Below, in pieces: positions 18,291 through 27,935 of a stretch of DNA of 64,000 nucleotides; positions within the stretch are counted from its first letter, which is position 1, and each line of letters opens with the position of its first letter. Made by a program: the position numbers and the translations under genes. A model generated the notes under the pieces. The model worked only from the letters and a program-made list of their open reading frames with translations. It was not told the origin of the DNA and ran no database searches. The DNA lies in NCBI GenBank assembly GCA_018242605.1, contig JAFEBP010000022.1:1-64000 (forward strand), written 5' to 3'. Source of the DNA: Planctomycetota bacterium (GTDB lineage: Bacteria; Planctomycetota; Phycisphaerae; Phycisphaerales; UBA1924).

Positions 18291-18319
18291 TTGAACCCGG
18301 TCCGCAAAGTCGCTATTCT
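18291..18319 (+). promoter_or_regulatory. Promoter for tRNA-Glu
   Basis: TTGAAC at 18291-18296 and TATTCT at 18314-18319 have a 17-base spacer and end 27 bases before the tRNA, a good fit to a sigma-70 consensus. Confidence 0.65.
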
Positions 18320-18346
18320 CTAGGCCCGCCAAACGGGCGGAAGCAG

Positions 18347-18421
18347 GGCCCCATCGTCTAGCCTGGTCCAGGACGCCAGGTTCTCATCCTGGTAACAGGG
18401 GTTCAAATCCCCTTGGGGTCA
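18347..18421 (+). tRNA. tRNA-Glu (anticodon CTC)
   Basis: The cloverleaf can be drawn in full: acceptor arms GGCCCCA (18347-18353) and TGGGGTC (18414-18420, one G-T pair), discriminator A at 18421, anticodon stem CCAGG/CCTGG around the loop TTCTCAT with anticodon CTC, and a T-arm AGGGG/CCCCT around TTCAAAT. CCA is not encoded. It decodes GAG. Confidence 0.95.
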
Positions 18422-18448
18422 TTGGGCTGTCGACTTTGAGGCAGCATG

Positions 18449-18489
18449 GAGCGGAAAGCGCCTGCAGAGCAGGTTCTTTCCGCTCTTTT
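18449..18489 (+). terminator. Intrinsic terminator after tRNA-Glu
   Basis: A two-tier hairpin: perfect outer stem GAGCGGAAAG / CTTTCCGCTC (18449-18458, 18476-18485), inner stem CCTGC/GCAGG with a 3-base loop, then TTTT. It separates the tRNA from the glycosyltransferase gene. Confidence 0.88.
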
Positions 18490-18612
18490 CACTTGGGCGG
18501 GTGCGGGCGTTCGCGTCGAGCGGTCTTCAACGGTGTCGGCGTGAGTGCCGTCTCGACGGAGCCGGATCAGGAGCAGGTTTCATACCGCCGGGGAATATGC
18601 TTGTCACTGTTC

Positions 18613-19881
18613 ATGTCACTGGTGGGCTACATCCTCGCGGCCTTGCTGGACGCTGCGGCGATCGTGCTGTTCGTGTACTGGTGCGTGGGGCTTGTTCAGA
18701 TGATCACCACGCTCAGGACCGTGCCGACGATCCGCGCGGGGGTGGAACTGGCGTCGAAGAGCCCGGCGCCCAACGAACGGGCGTGCATCGTGGTGCCGGC
18801 GCACAACGAGGAGGCGTCGATCGAGGCGCTCATCCATTCGCTGGCCGCGCAGGACTATCCAAACTTGAGCATCGTGCTTTGCCTGGACCGGTGCACCGAC
18901 GCAACGCTGGAACTGGCGCGCCGGGCGGTGGGGGACGATCAGAGATTCACGCTGCTTGAGATCCACGACTGCCCGCAAGGGTGGGCGGGGAAGGTGCACG
19001 CGGTGTGGCGCGGCACGCAGGCGGCTCCGGCGCACAACGCGGATTACCTCGCGTTCATCGATGCCGACACGGCGCTCGACCCCGCGTGCATCAGCGCGGC
19101 GGTGGCGCTGCTGAAACACCGCGAGCTGGACCTGCTGAGCCTGCTGAGCACGCTGTCGTCCAGGCGGTGGTTTGAACTGGTCGTGCAGCCCGCCGCGGGG
19201 CTGGAGTTGGTGCGGCAGTATCCGCTGGGCAAGGCGAACCGCCCCGCGGGCATGCGGCCGCGGGCGTTCGCGAACGGGCAGTTCATGCTCTTTCGGCGAG
19301 AGGCCTACGAGGCGGTGGGAGGGCACGAGGCGGTGAAGGACGAACTGTTGGAAGATCTCGCGCTGGCGAGAGCCATCGTGGATCGCAAGGGCGAGAAGGC
19401 TGGGGGCGAGGGCAATGCGGGCTTGTTCCTGGCCGACGGCATGCTGACGTGCCGGATGTACGAATCGTGGGCGGCGTTCTGGAGAGGTTGGAAGCGGATC
19501 TATACCGAAGCAACACGGTGCAAAGTGGGGAGGTTGCGGCGGGCATCGTGGAGCGTCATGATGATGGGCTCGGTGCTGCCTCTCGCCTCGGTCGGGAACC
19601 TCTGCTGGTCGCTGACGCTGCTGCTGGGGGATGATGGCGTGGAGCCGGCGTGGTGGTGGATCGGGCTCGTCGGTGTGATCTTCGCGATGGCGTCATTAGC
19701 GATGTGGGGGCTGTTCGTAGGAGCGACGTACCGGATTGGTCGCGTGCCTCTGTGGGCGTTGCCGGGGTCGATCGTGGGTTCGTGGCTGGTCGGCAGGGTG
19801 TTGGCCGAAGCGGCGAGAGATCTGGAGCGCGGAGTGCCGACCGTGTGGGCGGGGCGAGAATACGTGAGGCTCCCCCGGTGA
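18613..19881 (+). CDS. Family 2 glycosyltransferase, HpnB-like, membrane-bound
   Basis: About 422 aa. An N-terminal membrane helix (YILAALLDAAAIVLFVYW) is followed by a GT-A domain: IVVPAHNEEASIEALI, a nucleotide-sugar site at LCLDRCTDAT, the DxD-type FIDADT, GQFMLFRREAY, and DELLEDLALA near the base. Two or three C-terminal helices follow. The LEIHDCPQGWAGK pattern resembles hopene-associated HpnB and carotenoid CrtQ-type transferases; the acceptor cannot be told. The start is uncertain: ATG 18613 is chosen because a terminator ends at 18489, but a GTG at 18541 is also possible. Confidence 0.85.
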   Translation: MSLVGYILAALLDAAAIVLFVYWCVGLVQMITTLRTVPTIRAGVELASKSPAPNERACIVVPAHNEEASIEALIHSLAAQDYPNLSIVLCLDRCTDATLELARRAVGDDQRFTLLEIHDCPQGWAGKVHAVWRGTQAAPAHNADYLAFIDADTALDPACISAAVALLKHRELDLLSLLSTLSSRRWFELVVQPAAGLELVRQYPLGKANRPAGMRPRAFANGQFMLFRREAYEAVGGHEAVKDELLEDLALARAIVDRKGEKAGGEGNAGLFLADGMLTCRMYESWAAFWRGWKRIYTEATRCKVGRLRRASWSVMMMGSVLPLASVGNLCWSLTLLLGDDGVEPAWWWIGLVGVIFAMASLAMWGLFVGATYRIGRVPLWALPGSIVGSWLVGRVLAEAARDLERGVPTVWAGREYVRLPR

Positions 19882-19977
19882 GCCGTCGGGCCTGAGTCGC
19901 GGGTCCTGGAAGTCGACAGAAATGACGGTCCGGGCGGGCTGATCTTGGCCGGGACGGGGTCGCCGCTACCATTTCGC

Positions 19978-21804
19978 ATGACGACCGCAACCGCCCGCAC
20001 ATCCGCGTCGCACACGCCGAAAGTGGACCCCCACGCCGTCACGATTTCGGGGCTTGTGCTCGATCCCGCGTATTCGCCTTCCCGACCCGCGGCGGCGCTC
20101 ACGAACATTGCACGTGATATCGCCGAGCCCGGGCAGTATCCGTACACGAGGGGGCTCTTCCCCAACGGGTATCGCTCTCGATTGTGGACGATGCGCCAGT
20201 TCGCGGGCTTCGGTTCGGCGGACGATACGAACAAGCGGTTCAAGTACCTGCTGAGCCAGGCGGGGCATCCGTCTTCAGGCCAGCGGAGCAGTTCGGGCTC
20301 TTCGAACACCGGGCTCTCGACGGCGTTCGACCTGCCCACGCTCATGGGCCGCGACAGCGATGATGAACTCTCCGTGGGCGAGGTGGGCAAGTGCGGGGTG
20401 GCGATCGCCACGATCGAGGACATGCACCGCCTGTATGCGGATATCCCGATCGGACAGGTGACGGTGTCGCAGACGATCAACGGCCCCGCGGCGGTGATCT
20501 GGGCGATGTACCTGGCGCACGCGCTGCAGCGGGGCATCCCCTGGTCGGACGTCGGCGGGACGCTGCAGAACGACATTCTCAAGGAGTTCCACAGTCAGAA
20601 CGAGTTCATCTATCCGCCCGAGGCGAGCGTGAAACTCGTGGTGGACACCATCGAGTTCCAGAGCCGCATGGTCGCCAAGTGGAACAGCGTTTCGATCTCG
20701 GGGTACCACATCCGCGAGGCGGGCAGCACGGCGACCCAGGAGCTGGCGTTCACGCTTCGCGACGGCATGGAGTACGTCGAGGCGGCAATGGAGCGCGGGC
20801 TTGATCTGGACAGCTTCGCCCCGCGGCTGTCGTTCTTCTTCAACTCGCACAACGAGTTCTTCGAGGAGATCTGCAAGTTGCGTGCGGCACGCCGCATCTG
20901 GGCCCGGGCGATGAAGCACCGCTACGGCGCCTCGAGCGAGCGGTCGCTGTTCATGAAGACGCACGTGCAAACGGCGGGGTGCTCGCTGACGGAGCAGCAG
21001 CCGCTGAACAACATCGTTCGGGTGGCCTACCAGGCGATGGCGGCGGTGTTGGGCGGTTGCCAGAGTCTTCATACGGATAGCATGGACGAGACGCTTGGCC
21101 TGCCCACCGAGCAGGCCGTGACGGTCGCGCTGCGCACGCAGCAGATCCTGGCGTACGAAACGGGCGTCACCCGCGTGACCGATCCGCTGGGCGGATCCTG
21201 GTTCGTCGAGCAGTTGACGGACACAATGGAACGCGAGGCCCTCGGGCTTATCGACGAGATCGATCGCATGGGCGACTACGGGGCCGGCGCACGGCCCGCG
21301 AAGCCCGGGCCTGCCCCGGCGAATCTCGCGGATCACCCCGCGTACGCCGCGAAGAAGACGTTCGGACGCTCATGCATCGCCGGGATCAATCGCGGCTACT
21401 TCCGGCGTTCGATCGCGGAGGCGTCGTACCGCTTCAGCGAAGAGTGCGAGGCCGGAGACCGCCTGGTCGTGGGCCTCAACGCGTTCACCGACACCAACGA
21501 GCAGAGGCCGATCGACATTCTGCAGATCGGGCACGAGGTGGAGACGCAGCAATGCGAACGGCTCGCGGCGTTCAAGAAGCGACGCGACAAGGGCATGGTC
21601 GAGAAGGCGCTGAACAACATTCGCGCCGCTTGCCAGGGAAAGGCCGCGGCGACGATGTTGTGGGATGGCCCCGGCGCGGGTTTGCATCCGACCAACGTGA
21701 TGCCTGCGCTGATCGACGGTGCGCTGGCGAACTGCACGCTGGGCGAAATGGTGCAGGCGATGGCCGACGTGTACGGGCGCTACACGGGCGGGCCTGAGTG
21801 GTGA
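19978..21804 (+). CDS. Acyl-CoA mutase large subunit (isobutyryl-CoA-mutase-like)
   Basis: Coenzyme-B12 carbon-skeleton mutase subunit of 608 aa with the substrate-binding TIM barrel but no B12 domain (no DxHxxG), so a separate small subunit is required; none is in the window. Family motifs are TGLSTAFDLPTLMGRDSD, QTINGPA, GTLQNDILKEF and SGYHIREAGST with His244. Two specificity positions are informative: Phe75 (Tyr89 in methylmalonyl-CoA mutase) and Gln207 (Arg207 there) match isobutyryl-CoA mutase (Phe80, Gln198). Thus methylmalonyl-CoA is an unlikely substrate. A Ser/Gly-rich insertion of about 14 residues (GHPSSGQRSSSGSS) precedes TGLST. Start: ATG 19978, family-like N-terminus. Confidence 0.88.
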   Translation: MTTATARTSASHTPKVDPHAVTISGLVLDPAYSPSRPAAALTNIARDIAEPGQYPYTRGLFPNGYRSRLWTMRQFAGFGSADDTNKRFKYLLSQAGHPSSGQRSSSGSSNTGLSTAFDLPTLMGRDSDDELSVGEVGKCGVAIATIEDMHRLYADIPIGQVTVSQTINGPAAVIWAMYLAHALQRGIPWSDVGGTLQNDILKEFHSQNEFIYPPEASVKLVVDTIEFQSRMVAKWNSVSISGYHIREAGSTATQELAFTLRDGMEYVEAAMERGLDLDSFAPRLSFFFNSHNEFFEEICKLRAARRIWARAMKHRYGASSERSLFMKTHVQTAGCSLTEQQPLNNIVRVAYQAMAAVLGGCQSLHTDSMDETLGLPTEQAVTVALRTQQILAYETGVTRVTDPLGGSWFVEQLTDTMEREALGLIDEIDRMGDYGAGARPAKPGPAPANLADHPAYAAKKTFGRSCIAGINRGYFRRSIAEASYRFSEECEAGDRLVVGLNAFTDTNEQRPIDILQIGHEVETQQCERLAAFKKRRDKGMVEKALNNIRAACQGKAAATMLWDGPGAGLHPTNVMPALIDGALANCTLGEMVQAMADVYGRYTGGPEW

Positions 21805-21941
21805 GCCGCTGGGAGGGCGTGCACGCGGTTTTGCTCTGAAATCGCGGTGAGCTATCTAGGAAATACTGTGGTCGCCGCTGGTTCGGAAACCTGTGGGCGC
21901 GGTCCTATCCTTGCCGCCCGGATTCCAGCAACACCCGAATT

Positions 21942-24218
21942 ATGCCCAAACCCAAGAACACCCCGCTCCGCGTCTTTGTTCCGCTCATCGTCTCGCTCAT
22001 GGGTTTGGGCGTTGCGTACGCGATCTACAAGACCAACAAACCGGCGAGCCTCAGCCAGCCGGCCGCGCCGGCCGCGACGGTGGCACAGCCCGACACAAAG
22101 GCCGATGTCAAAGCCGAGACAAAGGCAGACGCCACGACGCCGACCCAGACCCCGGCTCGTGAGACACCAACGGCTCCGGCGGCGCCGGCCGGTTCACCGC
22201 TTACGGGGCTCTCGGCAAAGGTATTCACGGGTGAACCGCTGGCGACGTTTGACAGCACGGTTGGCGGGGACACGCCCAAGGGATTGGACCGCGCCCGCGT
22301 GAAGTTCTCGCCGATCGGCGCGGGCGTCTCGGCGCTGACGCTCGCGGATCATTTCGACACGATCAAGCGCGAAACGCACTACGAGTTGCAGGCGGAGCAC
22401 AAGCTCGCTGCCAACAGCGTGCAGGTGCTGACGCCGTTCGCGGCGCTCGCGGTGGAAGTGACGCAGGCTGGGCAGGCCCCCCAGATCGTCGGGCTCAGCG
22501 GGTCGCCCGATGCGCCGGTATGGCGGAAGATGGAAGGGGCCCCCGCGGGAACTTTCGAGGCGTTCGTCGTGGACGCGTCGGGCGCGAAGGTGCTGCGGGT
22601 CGAGCGCCGCTTCTCGCTGGCCGCGGGATCGCACGACCTCAAACTGACTCAGCGGATCGAGAATCTCTCCGCATCCCCGCTCACCGTGCGCTGGTACCAG
22701 ACCGGGCCCGTGGACCCCCCCGGCGATAGCGGCACCTACGGCGGCGACAAGCGTCAGGTGCGGGTCGGCTTCCTGCTCCCACCGGACCGGGATCCCACGC
22801 GGGCGGCGGTGCTGGCTCACAGCCACGACAAGGCGCGTCGCGACGTGCTGGGGCAGCGGGTTTCGCAGGTCGCGGCGAACGGCGCGGCCGTGTCCGTGTA
22901 CGGGGATCTGCCCGTGTGGCCCAACGCCGCTTCGACGGAAGGCAAGCACGAGATGGCGTGGCTTGCGTACACCAATCGGTATTTTGGTGTGGCGATTCAC
23001 CCGCTGTTTGATCTCAACAGCGCGGGCGGGCGCTCGCTGGCTTGGATCGGCCAGGCGGATCGCGTGGTGCTCGATGCGGGCAGCGGCAATGAGATCGTGG
23101 GGATGCGTCTGACGAGCAACCCGCTTTCGCTGGGGGCCGCGGGAGGCGCCGGGTCGTCCGCGGACCTGTCGCTGGGCGTATACGTTGGCCCGCTGGACCG
23201 CAAGCAGATCCGCAGCGAGCCGTTGCTGGCCGCGTTGCATCTGGACAAGATGGTGGTGTACAACTTCGGAGGCCCGTGCGGCTTCTGCACGTTCGACGCC
23301 ATCACAGGGTTGTTGCTGTTCGTTCTGCGATCGCTTCACGATTACATTTTTCACGACTGGGCGCTGGCGATCATCTTCCTGGTGGTGTGTGTGCGCACCT
23401 GCCTGCACCCGCTGACCAAGTGGACGCAGATCCGGATGAACCGGTTCAGCAAGCAGATGGCGGCCATCGGTCCCAAGCAGAAACTGCTGCAGGAGAAGTA
23501 CAAGGACGACCCGGCCAAGATGCAGCAGGAGACCGCCAAGCTGTGGCGTGAAGAAGGAATCAGCCCGGCGGGCTTCCTGGGCTGTCTGCCCGCGTTCGCC
23601 CAGACCCCGGTGTGGATCGCGCTCTCGGCGGTGCTCTTCTTCGCGGTTGAGCTTCGGCATCAGGGGGCGTTCTACGGCGTTTTCCAGTCGGTTCAGCAGA
23701 AGGGATGGCTGACGTGGTGGTTCCTGGGCGACTTGGCCGAGCCGGACGGTTTCCTGCACTTTGGTCGCGCGATCGCGACGCTCCCGATCCTGGGGCCGGT
23801 CACATCCATCAACATCCTGCCGATCGTGCTGGGCATCGTCTTCTTCATCCAGCAGAAGTACCTGAGCCCGCCTCCGACCACGCCCATGACGCCGGAGCAG
23901 GAAACGCAGACCAAGATGATGAAGTGGATGACCGTGCTCATGTTCCCCATCATGATGTACAACGCGCCGGCCGGCCTGGCGCTCTACTTCACAGTCAACT
24001 CCACGCTGGGCATTCTCGAGAGCAAGTGGATCCGTGCCCACATGGACAAGTACGGCCTGCTCGACCTGGACAAGATGCGGGCCGAGCGAGAGGCACGCCG
24101 CAAGGCCCGCGGCGGCGCGGGCGCCGGCAACGGCTTCATGGCCGCGCTTCAGAAGTACGCGGAACGCCAGCAGGAAACCCAGAAGAAGTTCGGTCAGGAC
24201 AAGCGTCCGGGCCGCTGA
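21942..24218 (+). CDS. yidC: Membrane protein insertase YidC
   Basis: Inserts and folds inner-membrane proteins, with or without SecYEG. At 758 aa it is longer than E. coli YidC (548). One N-terminal helix (residues 9-27), an Ala/Thr/Pro-rich linker, a large periplasmic beta domain (about 70-440), then the conserved five-helix core from [17 protein letters not shown], with the groove Arg in [11 protein letters not shown], the cytoplasmic hairpin [19 protein letters not shown] and [13 protein letters not shown]. The C-terminus is basic (ending KRPGR), as expected for ribosome contact. mnmE starts 16 bases downstream, an arrangement common in bacteria (yidC-mnmE). Confidence 0.96.
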   Translation: MPKPKNTPLRVFVPLIVSLMGLGVAYAIYKTNKPASLSQPAAPAATVAQPDTKADVKAETKADATTPTQTPARETPTAPAAPAGSPLTGLSAKVFTGEPLATFDSTVGGDTPKGLDRARVKFSPIGAGVSALTLADHFDTIKRETHYELQAEHKLAANSVQVLTPFAALAVEVTQAGQAPQIVGLSGSPDAPVWRKMEGAPAGTFEAFVVDASGAKVLRVERRFSLAAGSHDLKLTQRIENLSASPLTVRWYQTGPVDPPGDSGTYGGDKRQVRVGFLLPPDRDPTRAAVLAHSHDKARRDVLGQRVSQVAANGAAVSVYGDLPVWPNAASTEGKHEMAWLAYTNRYFGVAIHPLFDLNSAGGRSLAWIGQADRVVLDAGSGNEIVGMRLTSNPLSLGAAGGAGSSADLSLGVYVGPLDRKQIRSEPLLAALHLDKMVVYNFGGPCGFCTFDAITGLLLFVLRSLHDYIFHDWALAIIFLVVCVRTCLHPLTKWTQIRMNRFSKQMAAIGPKQKLLQEKYKDDPAKMQQETAKLWREEGISPAGFLGCLPAFAQTPVWIALSAVLFFAVELRHQGAFYGVFQSVQQKGWLTWWFLGDLAEPDGFLHFGRAIATLPILGPVTSINILPIVLGIVFFIQQKYLSPPPTTPMTPEQETQTKMMKWMTVLMFPIMMYNAPAGLALYFTVNSTLGILESKWIRAHMDKYGLLDLDKMRAEREARRKARGGAGAGNGFMAALQKYAERQQETQKKFGQDKRPGR

Positions 24219-24234
24219 AGCACGCGGAGCGGTT

Positions 24235-25563
24235 GTGGTCAGAACAGACACCATCGTGGCTCGATCGTCCGCGCCGGGCAGATCGGCGCGGGCGTTGGTG
24301 CGCATCAGCGGGCCCGCGACTTCTCTGGTGCTGTCGCGGTGTGCTGGCGTGGAGCGGGCGTCGCCGGGGTGCGGTCGTGCGACGATCCGCATCGGCGGGC
24401 TCACGCTGCCCGCGCTGTGCATGTTCTTCGCGGGGCCCAAGTCGTACACGGGTGATGACGCGGCGGAACTGCTGATTCCCGGGAACCCCACGCTCGTGGA
24501 GCGAGTGCTCAACGAGTTCATGCGGGTGCCCGGCGTGCGATCGGCCGAACCGGGTGAGTTCACCGCTCGGGCGTACCTGTCAGGGAAACTCACGCTCGCC
24601 GAGGCTGAAGGGGTGGGGGCGGGGATCGCGGCGGAAACGGACTCGCAACTCGAAGCGGCGAGACGATTGGGCGTCGGCGAGACCGGCGAGGTCTACCGGC
24701 GCTGGGTCGAGGAACTGTCGACGCTGCTCGCGCTTGTTGAATCCGGGATTGACTTCACCGATCAGGAAGACGTTGTGGCCATCTCGAATGAGGCGTTGCA
24801 TTCCCGGCTCGCTGCGGTGCTCGCGGAAGTGCGAGATCATCTGGGTGCCCGCACCGGAGCGGAAACACCCGTTTCATTGCCGGTGGTGGCCTTGGTGGGC
24901 CGGCCCAACGCGGGCAAGTCGACGCTGTTCAACGCGCTGCTCGGAAGGCCAAGGGCTGTGACCAGCCCGGTTCCCGGCACGACGCGCGACGTGATCGAAG
25001 AGCCACTCGATCTAGACCATGATGTTCCGGGCGCCGGTTCGGTGACACTGCAGGATCTGGCCGGGTTAGACGCGGTGCTGGCGTCGAGCGCCGGGGCGCT
25101 GGAATCGCGGGCTCAGTCGGCGGCAACGCTCGCCGCGCAGCGGGCTGATGTTGTGCTCTGGTGCGATCCGACCGGTCGGTTCGATGCCGCCGGCGACCTG
25201 CCCACGGCGGGCCAAAGCGTGATCCGCGTCAGGACGTTTGGAGACCGTCCTGTCGCCGGTGGCCCGGGTGCGATCGCGGTGTGCGCTTTGGACGGGTGGA
25301 ATCTGCCGGTGCTTCGGCGTGCGATCGCGGACGCCGCGTGCGGAGCGCGGGCGGGGGCGCTCGCGGATCTTCTGCCGCGGCATCGGCGAGCGCTACAGGA
25401 GGCGGCGCAAGCGATCCATCCGATGCTGATCGAGAGGCCCGCGGCGGAGATCGCCGCGGACAGTCTGCGAACGGCACTGGACAGCCTCGCGGTGCTCATT
25501 GGCCGAGTCAGTCCTGACGATGTGTTGGGACGGGTGTTTTCAACGTTCTGCGTGGGCAAATAA
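24235..25563 (+). CDS. mnmE: tRNA modification GTPase MnmE with eroded GTPase motifs
   Basis: With MnmG it makes the cmnm5/nm5 group at wobble uridine 34 of several tRNAs. The 442-aa protein starts at GTG 24235, six bases after GGAG. The N-terminal folate-binding domain ([37 protein letters not shown]) and C-terminal Cys motif FCVGK are intact. G1 (GRPNAGKST, about residue 222) and G2 (PGTTRDV) are normal. G3 reads DLAGLDA, not DTAGLRE, so the catalytic Glu (Glu282 in E. coli) is missing, and no NKxD G4 can be found: the region reads [12 protein letters not shown] turnover may therefore be weak or altered. Co-transcribed with yidC. Confidence 0.92.
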   Translation: MVRTDTIVARSSAPGRSARALVRISGPATSLVLSRCAGVERASPGCGRATIRIGGLTLPALCMFFAGPKSYTGDDAAELLIPGNPTLVERVLNEFMRVPGVRSAEPGEFTARAYLSGKLTLAEAEGVGAGIAAETDSQLEAARRLGVGETGEVYRRWVEELSTLLALVESGIDFTDQEDVVAISNEALHSRLAAVLAEVRDHLGARTGAETPVSLPVVALVGRPNAGKSTLFNALLGRPRAVTSPVPGTTRDVIEEPLDLDHDVPGAGSVTLQDLAGLDAVLASSAGALESRAQSAATLAAQRADVVLWCDPTGRFDAAGDLPTAGQSVIRVRTFGDRPVAGGPGAIAVCALDGWNLPVLRRAIADAACGARAGALADLLPRHRRALQEAAQAIHPMLIERPAAEIAADSLRTALDSLAVLIGRVSPDDVLGRVFSTFCVGK

Positions 25564-25709
25564 GCGTGGACGGGCGTTCTGCTTGTGTTTGGTCGGATCT
25601 TCCGGGGAGTGGTGAGCGGACGGTCTGGTGACCGACAAACGGGTTTGGAGATTCCCGCTGGTGCGAAATTCGCAATAGGAGTCTGTTCGAGACGTTCTTG
25701 CAAGAGTGG

Positions 25710-26345
25710 ATGGAGCCTGCCACGTTGACCGACGAGAACCAGGATGGTGGCGGGAGCGACGCAACTCAGGAAGCGGCGCAACCCGCGGATCTCGCGCCTC
25801 TCCTGGCCAGCGCGGCCAAGGGCGATGACGCAGCGTGGCAGGCGGTGATTGACCGGTACGCGAAGCGCGTGTTTGCGCTTGCCAAAAGCCGGTGCAGGGA
25901 CGTGAACGTGGCCGAAGAGATTACCCAATCCGTGTTCGCGACCATCGCCATCAAACTCGGCGCGGGCGAGTATCTGGAGTTGGGGCGTTTCGAGTCCTGG
26001 CTATTCCGTGTCGCGGCCAACCGTGTGAGGGATCACGTGCGGCGGCTGCGAAGAAACCCGGCGGTGGGGGATCCGGCGGCGTTGGACACGTGCGCCGCGG
26101 CGGAACTGGAACGGTCGGCGGCCGACCCCGCGTTGGACCGGTTGCGAGAAGCGATGTCTGCCCTGGCGGAGGCAGATCGGGAAGTTGTTGAACTACGCCA
26201 CCATGGCGGGCTGAGTTTCAAGCAGATTGCTGAGGTATTGGGTGAACCGATCGGCACGCTGCTCGCTCGGCACCATCGAGCCCTGCGCAAGTTACGGGAT
26301 ATGCTGGAAGAGCCTCAATCCGCCGAGAGGGGGTTGTCGACATGA
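25710..26345 (+). CDS. ECF-type RNA polymerase sigma factor
   Basis: A 211-aa sigma-70 factor with region 2 (VIDRYAKRVFALAKSRCRDVNVAEEITQSVF, of which AEEITQSVF is the core) and region 4 (REVVELRHHGGLSFKQIAEVLGEPIGTLLARHHRALRKL; helix-turn-helix FKQIAEVLGEPIGTLLAR). Region 3 is absent, as in all ECF factors. The ATG at 25710 is chosen, with a TTG at 25698 also possible. The TGA stop overlaps the next gene's ATG (ATGA at 26342), so the two proteins are likely made in step. This pattern suggests an extracytoplasmic signal system, which is inference. Confidence 0.92.
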   Translation: MEPATLTDENQDGGGSDATQEAAQPADLAPLLASAAKGDDAAWQAVIDRYAKRVFALAKSRCRDVNVAEEITQSVFATIAIKLGAGEYLELGRFESWLFRVAANRVRDHVRRLRRNPAVGDPAALDTCAAAELERSAADPALDRLREAMSALAEADREVVELRHHGGLSFKQIAEVLGEPIGTLLARHHRALRKLRDMLEEPQSAERGLST

Positions 26346-26833
26346 GTATGAACCGCGAACAAGTTGATTCCCACGATGGCGAGGTTTCGGCGTTGCTGGA
26401 CCGGCTCGCGAAGTCTGATGCGGCTTCTGCGCCGCAAGGGTTCGAAGTCCGCATCGGCCGGGCGACCGCTCCGATGCTGGAATCCGCCTCGACGCCGCCG
26501 ACGTTTGACTTTTCAGCCGCGGCTTCATCAAGGAACGACACGAGCCGCATCGGCGCCGGTTCTGCGCTGCGGCTCGCCGCGGCGATGGCGCTCGCGGCGA
26601 CGGTGGGCGCCGTGGTCGTGGCGCAGAGAGGTGGCGCGTTTTCTCACGTGGTGGCGCCGCAGACCCAGGTGGCCGCGGCGGAATCCGACGAAGCGTTGTT
26701 CGCGCTGGTTGGATGGGCCGAGGGACAGAGCGATGATCTGGCCGAGATCCGCACACAGACCGAATCGCTGGACAAAACGATCGGCGGCGGATGGGATTTG
26801 TCGGACCTGCTTACCGACGAGGGAGCATCCTGA
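26342..26833 (+). CDS. Membrane-anchored protein coupled to ECF sigma (putative anti-sigma)
   Basis: A 163-aa protein with one transmembrane helix (about residues 75-96, LRLAAAMALAATVGAVVVAQ). A cytoplasmic N-terminal half contains LLDRLAKSDAASAPQGFEVRI, and the exported C-terminal half is acidic (WDLSDLLTDEG). It overlaps the sigma gene by four bases and precedes the next gene by one base. Topology and context suggest an anti-sigma or sigma-tethering role. No ZAS zinc motif or RskA/RseA sequence signature is seen, so the assignment is contextual only. Confidence 0.7.
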   Translation: MSMNREQVDSHDGEVSALLDRLAKSDAASAPQGFEVRIGRATAPMLESASTPPTFDFSAAASSRNDTSRIGAGSALRLAAAMALAATVGAVVVAQRGGAFSHVVAPQTQVAAAESDEALFALVGWAEGQSDDLAEIRTQTESLDKTIGGGWDLSDLLTDEGAS

Positions 26834-26834
26834 A

Positions 26835-27800
26835 ATGAAACTCACGCGGCTGGTCCTGATTGGCGGAGCGGTGGGCATCTCAGGCCTTCTGGCGGGTCTG
26901 GGCGCGCCGACGCAAGAGCCGGCGCCGCAGGAACAACAGCCATCTAAGTCGGCCGAGCAGCCTCCCGAAGCGCGGTTGCAGCGGCCACGGGGAGAGCGGG
27001 CGCAGCAGTCGTTGGATCCCAAGCAGATCAAGCAGATGCTCGAGCGAAGAATGGAAGAGCTGGCGCGTCAGCAGGAGCGCTGCCGCGAAGCACTGACGAG
27101 GTTGGAGAAGGGTGAATCTCCGGCGGACATTTCCCGTGACATGTTTCCCAATGCCCGGTTTGGCGAGGGAGCCGGGCGGCCCGCGGGCGAGCGAAACGAG
27201 GACGGCGCCGGAGAGCGTCCTCCGCCGCCGGGTCCGGGCGGCGGTCCCGGGCAACCGATGGCGGACAGGGAAGAGATGATGCAGATCGTCAGGGAGCATC
27301 TGCCGATTCTGGCCAAGCGCTTCGAAGAAATGCAAGGGCGAGAGCCCGGGATGGGCTTGCGTCTGCTGCGGGGCTTGGCGCCGCGCATCCGCGAAGCGCT
27401 GCCGCTGCGCAAGTCCGATCCGGAGATGTTCCGTCTGAAAATGGCCGAGATCCAGGCGGGCGCGATGGTGATCGAAGCGGTGCCGGCGTATCGCCACGCG
27501 TTCAGGGCCCCGGCGGGTTCCGAGGCTGCCGGGAAACTCGAAGAGGCGGAGAAGAAACTGCGTGAGGCGTTGGCCGCGCAGTTTCAGGCGAAGATCGCGG
27601 TACAGACTCAAGAGGTTGAGAAACTCACGCACCGCCTGGAGGATATGAAGAAAGATCTGGATTCGCGGCGGGCCAAGGAAAAGGACGAAGTGGATTCGAT
27701 GCTGGAGCGAATCCGCGATGGCAAAGAGCCTCGGGGTCAGGGCGGGCCCGGGGGACCGGGTGGTCCGGGAGGGCCAGGCGGGCAGGGCGAACGCCGATAG
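26835..27800 (+). CDS. Exported coiled-coil protein with Gly/Pro-rich tail
   Basis: A 321-aa protein. The start (MKLTRLVLIGGAVGISGLLAG) looks like a signal peptide. The body has long charged helices: KQIKQMLERRMEELARQQER, MQIVREHLPILAKRFEEMQ, and a coiled coil from about 235 to 295. It ends with GGPGGPGGPGG repeats. The layout recalls Spy/ZraP-type periplasmic proteins of metal or envelope stress responses, but there is no sequence motif that proves this. It lies one base after the putative anti-sigma gene, so it is probably the output or the sensor partner of the sigma module. Confidence 0.75.
   Translation: MKLTRLVLIGGAVGISGLLAGLGAPTQEPAPQEQQPSKSAEQPPEARLQRPRGERAQQSLDPKQIKQMLERRMEELARQQERCREALTRLEKGESPADISRDMFPNARFGEGAGRPAGERNEDGAGERPPPPGPGGGPGQPMADREEMMQIVREHLPILAKRFEEMQGREPGMGLRLLRGLAPRIREALPLRKSDPEMFRLKMAEIQAGAMVIEAVPAYRHAFRAPAGSEAAGKLEEAEKKLREALAAQFQAKIAVQTQEVEKLTHRLEDMKKDLDSRRAKEKDEVDSMLERIRDGKEPRGQGGPGGPGGPGGPGGQGERR
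27741..27784 (+). repeat. GGxCCx-type coding repeat (Gly-Pro-Gly tail)
   Basis: Short tandem units of GGxCCGG type encode the GGPGGPGG tail at the end of the exported coiled-coil protein. Coding low complexity, not a mobile element. Confidence 0.7.
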
Positions 27801-27935
27801 CGGCGTGGCGTCGGTTGCAGCTGAAATCGTCGTGAGGTTTCGCGGAAGGCGACCGCACTCTTTGCAGCGCAAGGACGCTTAGCCAGCCGCGTGCCTTTTT
27901 GATGTCCGCCGCGGGCTTGTGGTTTTCGCCCGCTG

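Noticed and set aside
22194-24593. Minus-strand frame of 799 codons opposite yidC
   Set aside because: Antisense shadow; Arg/His-rich with no protein-like pattern.
27741-27784. Short GGxCCGG repeats as a mobile or CRISPR-like element
   Set aside because: They are in frame and encode the GGPGG tail; no spacers and no cas genes.
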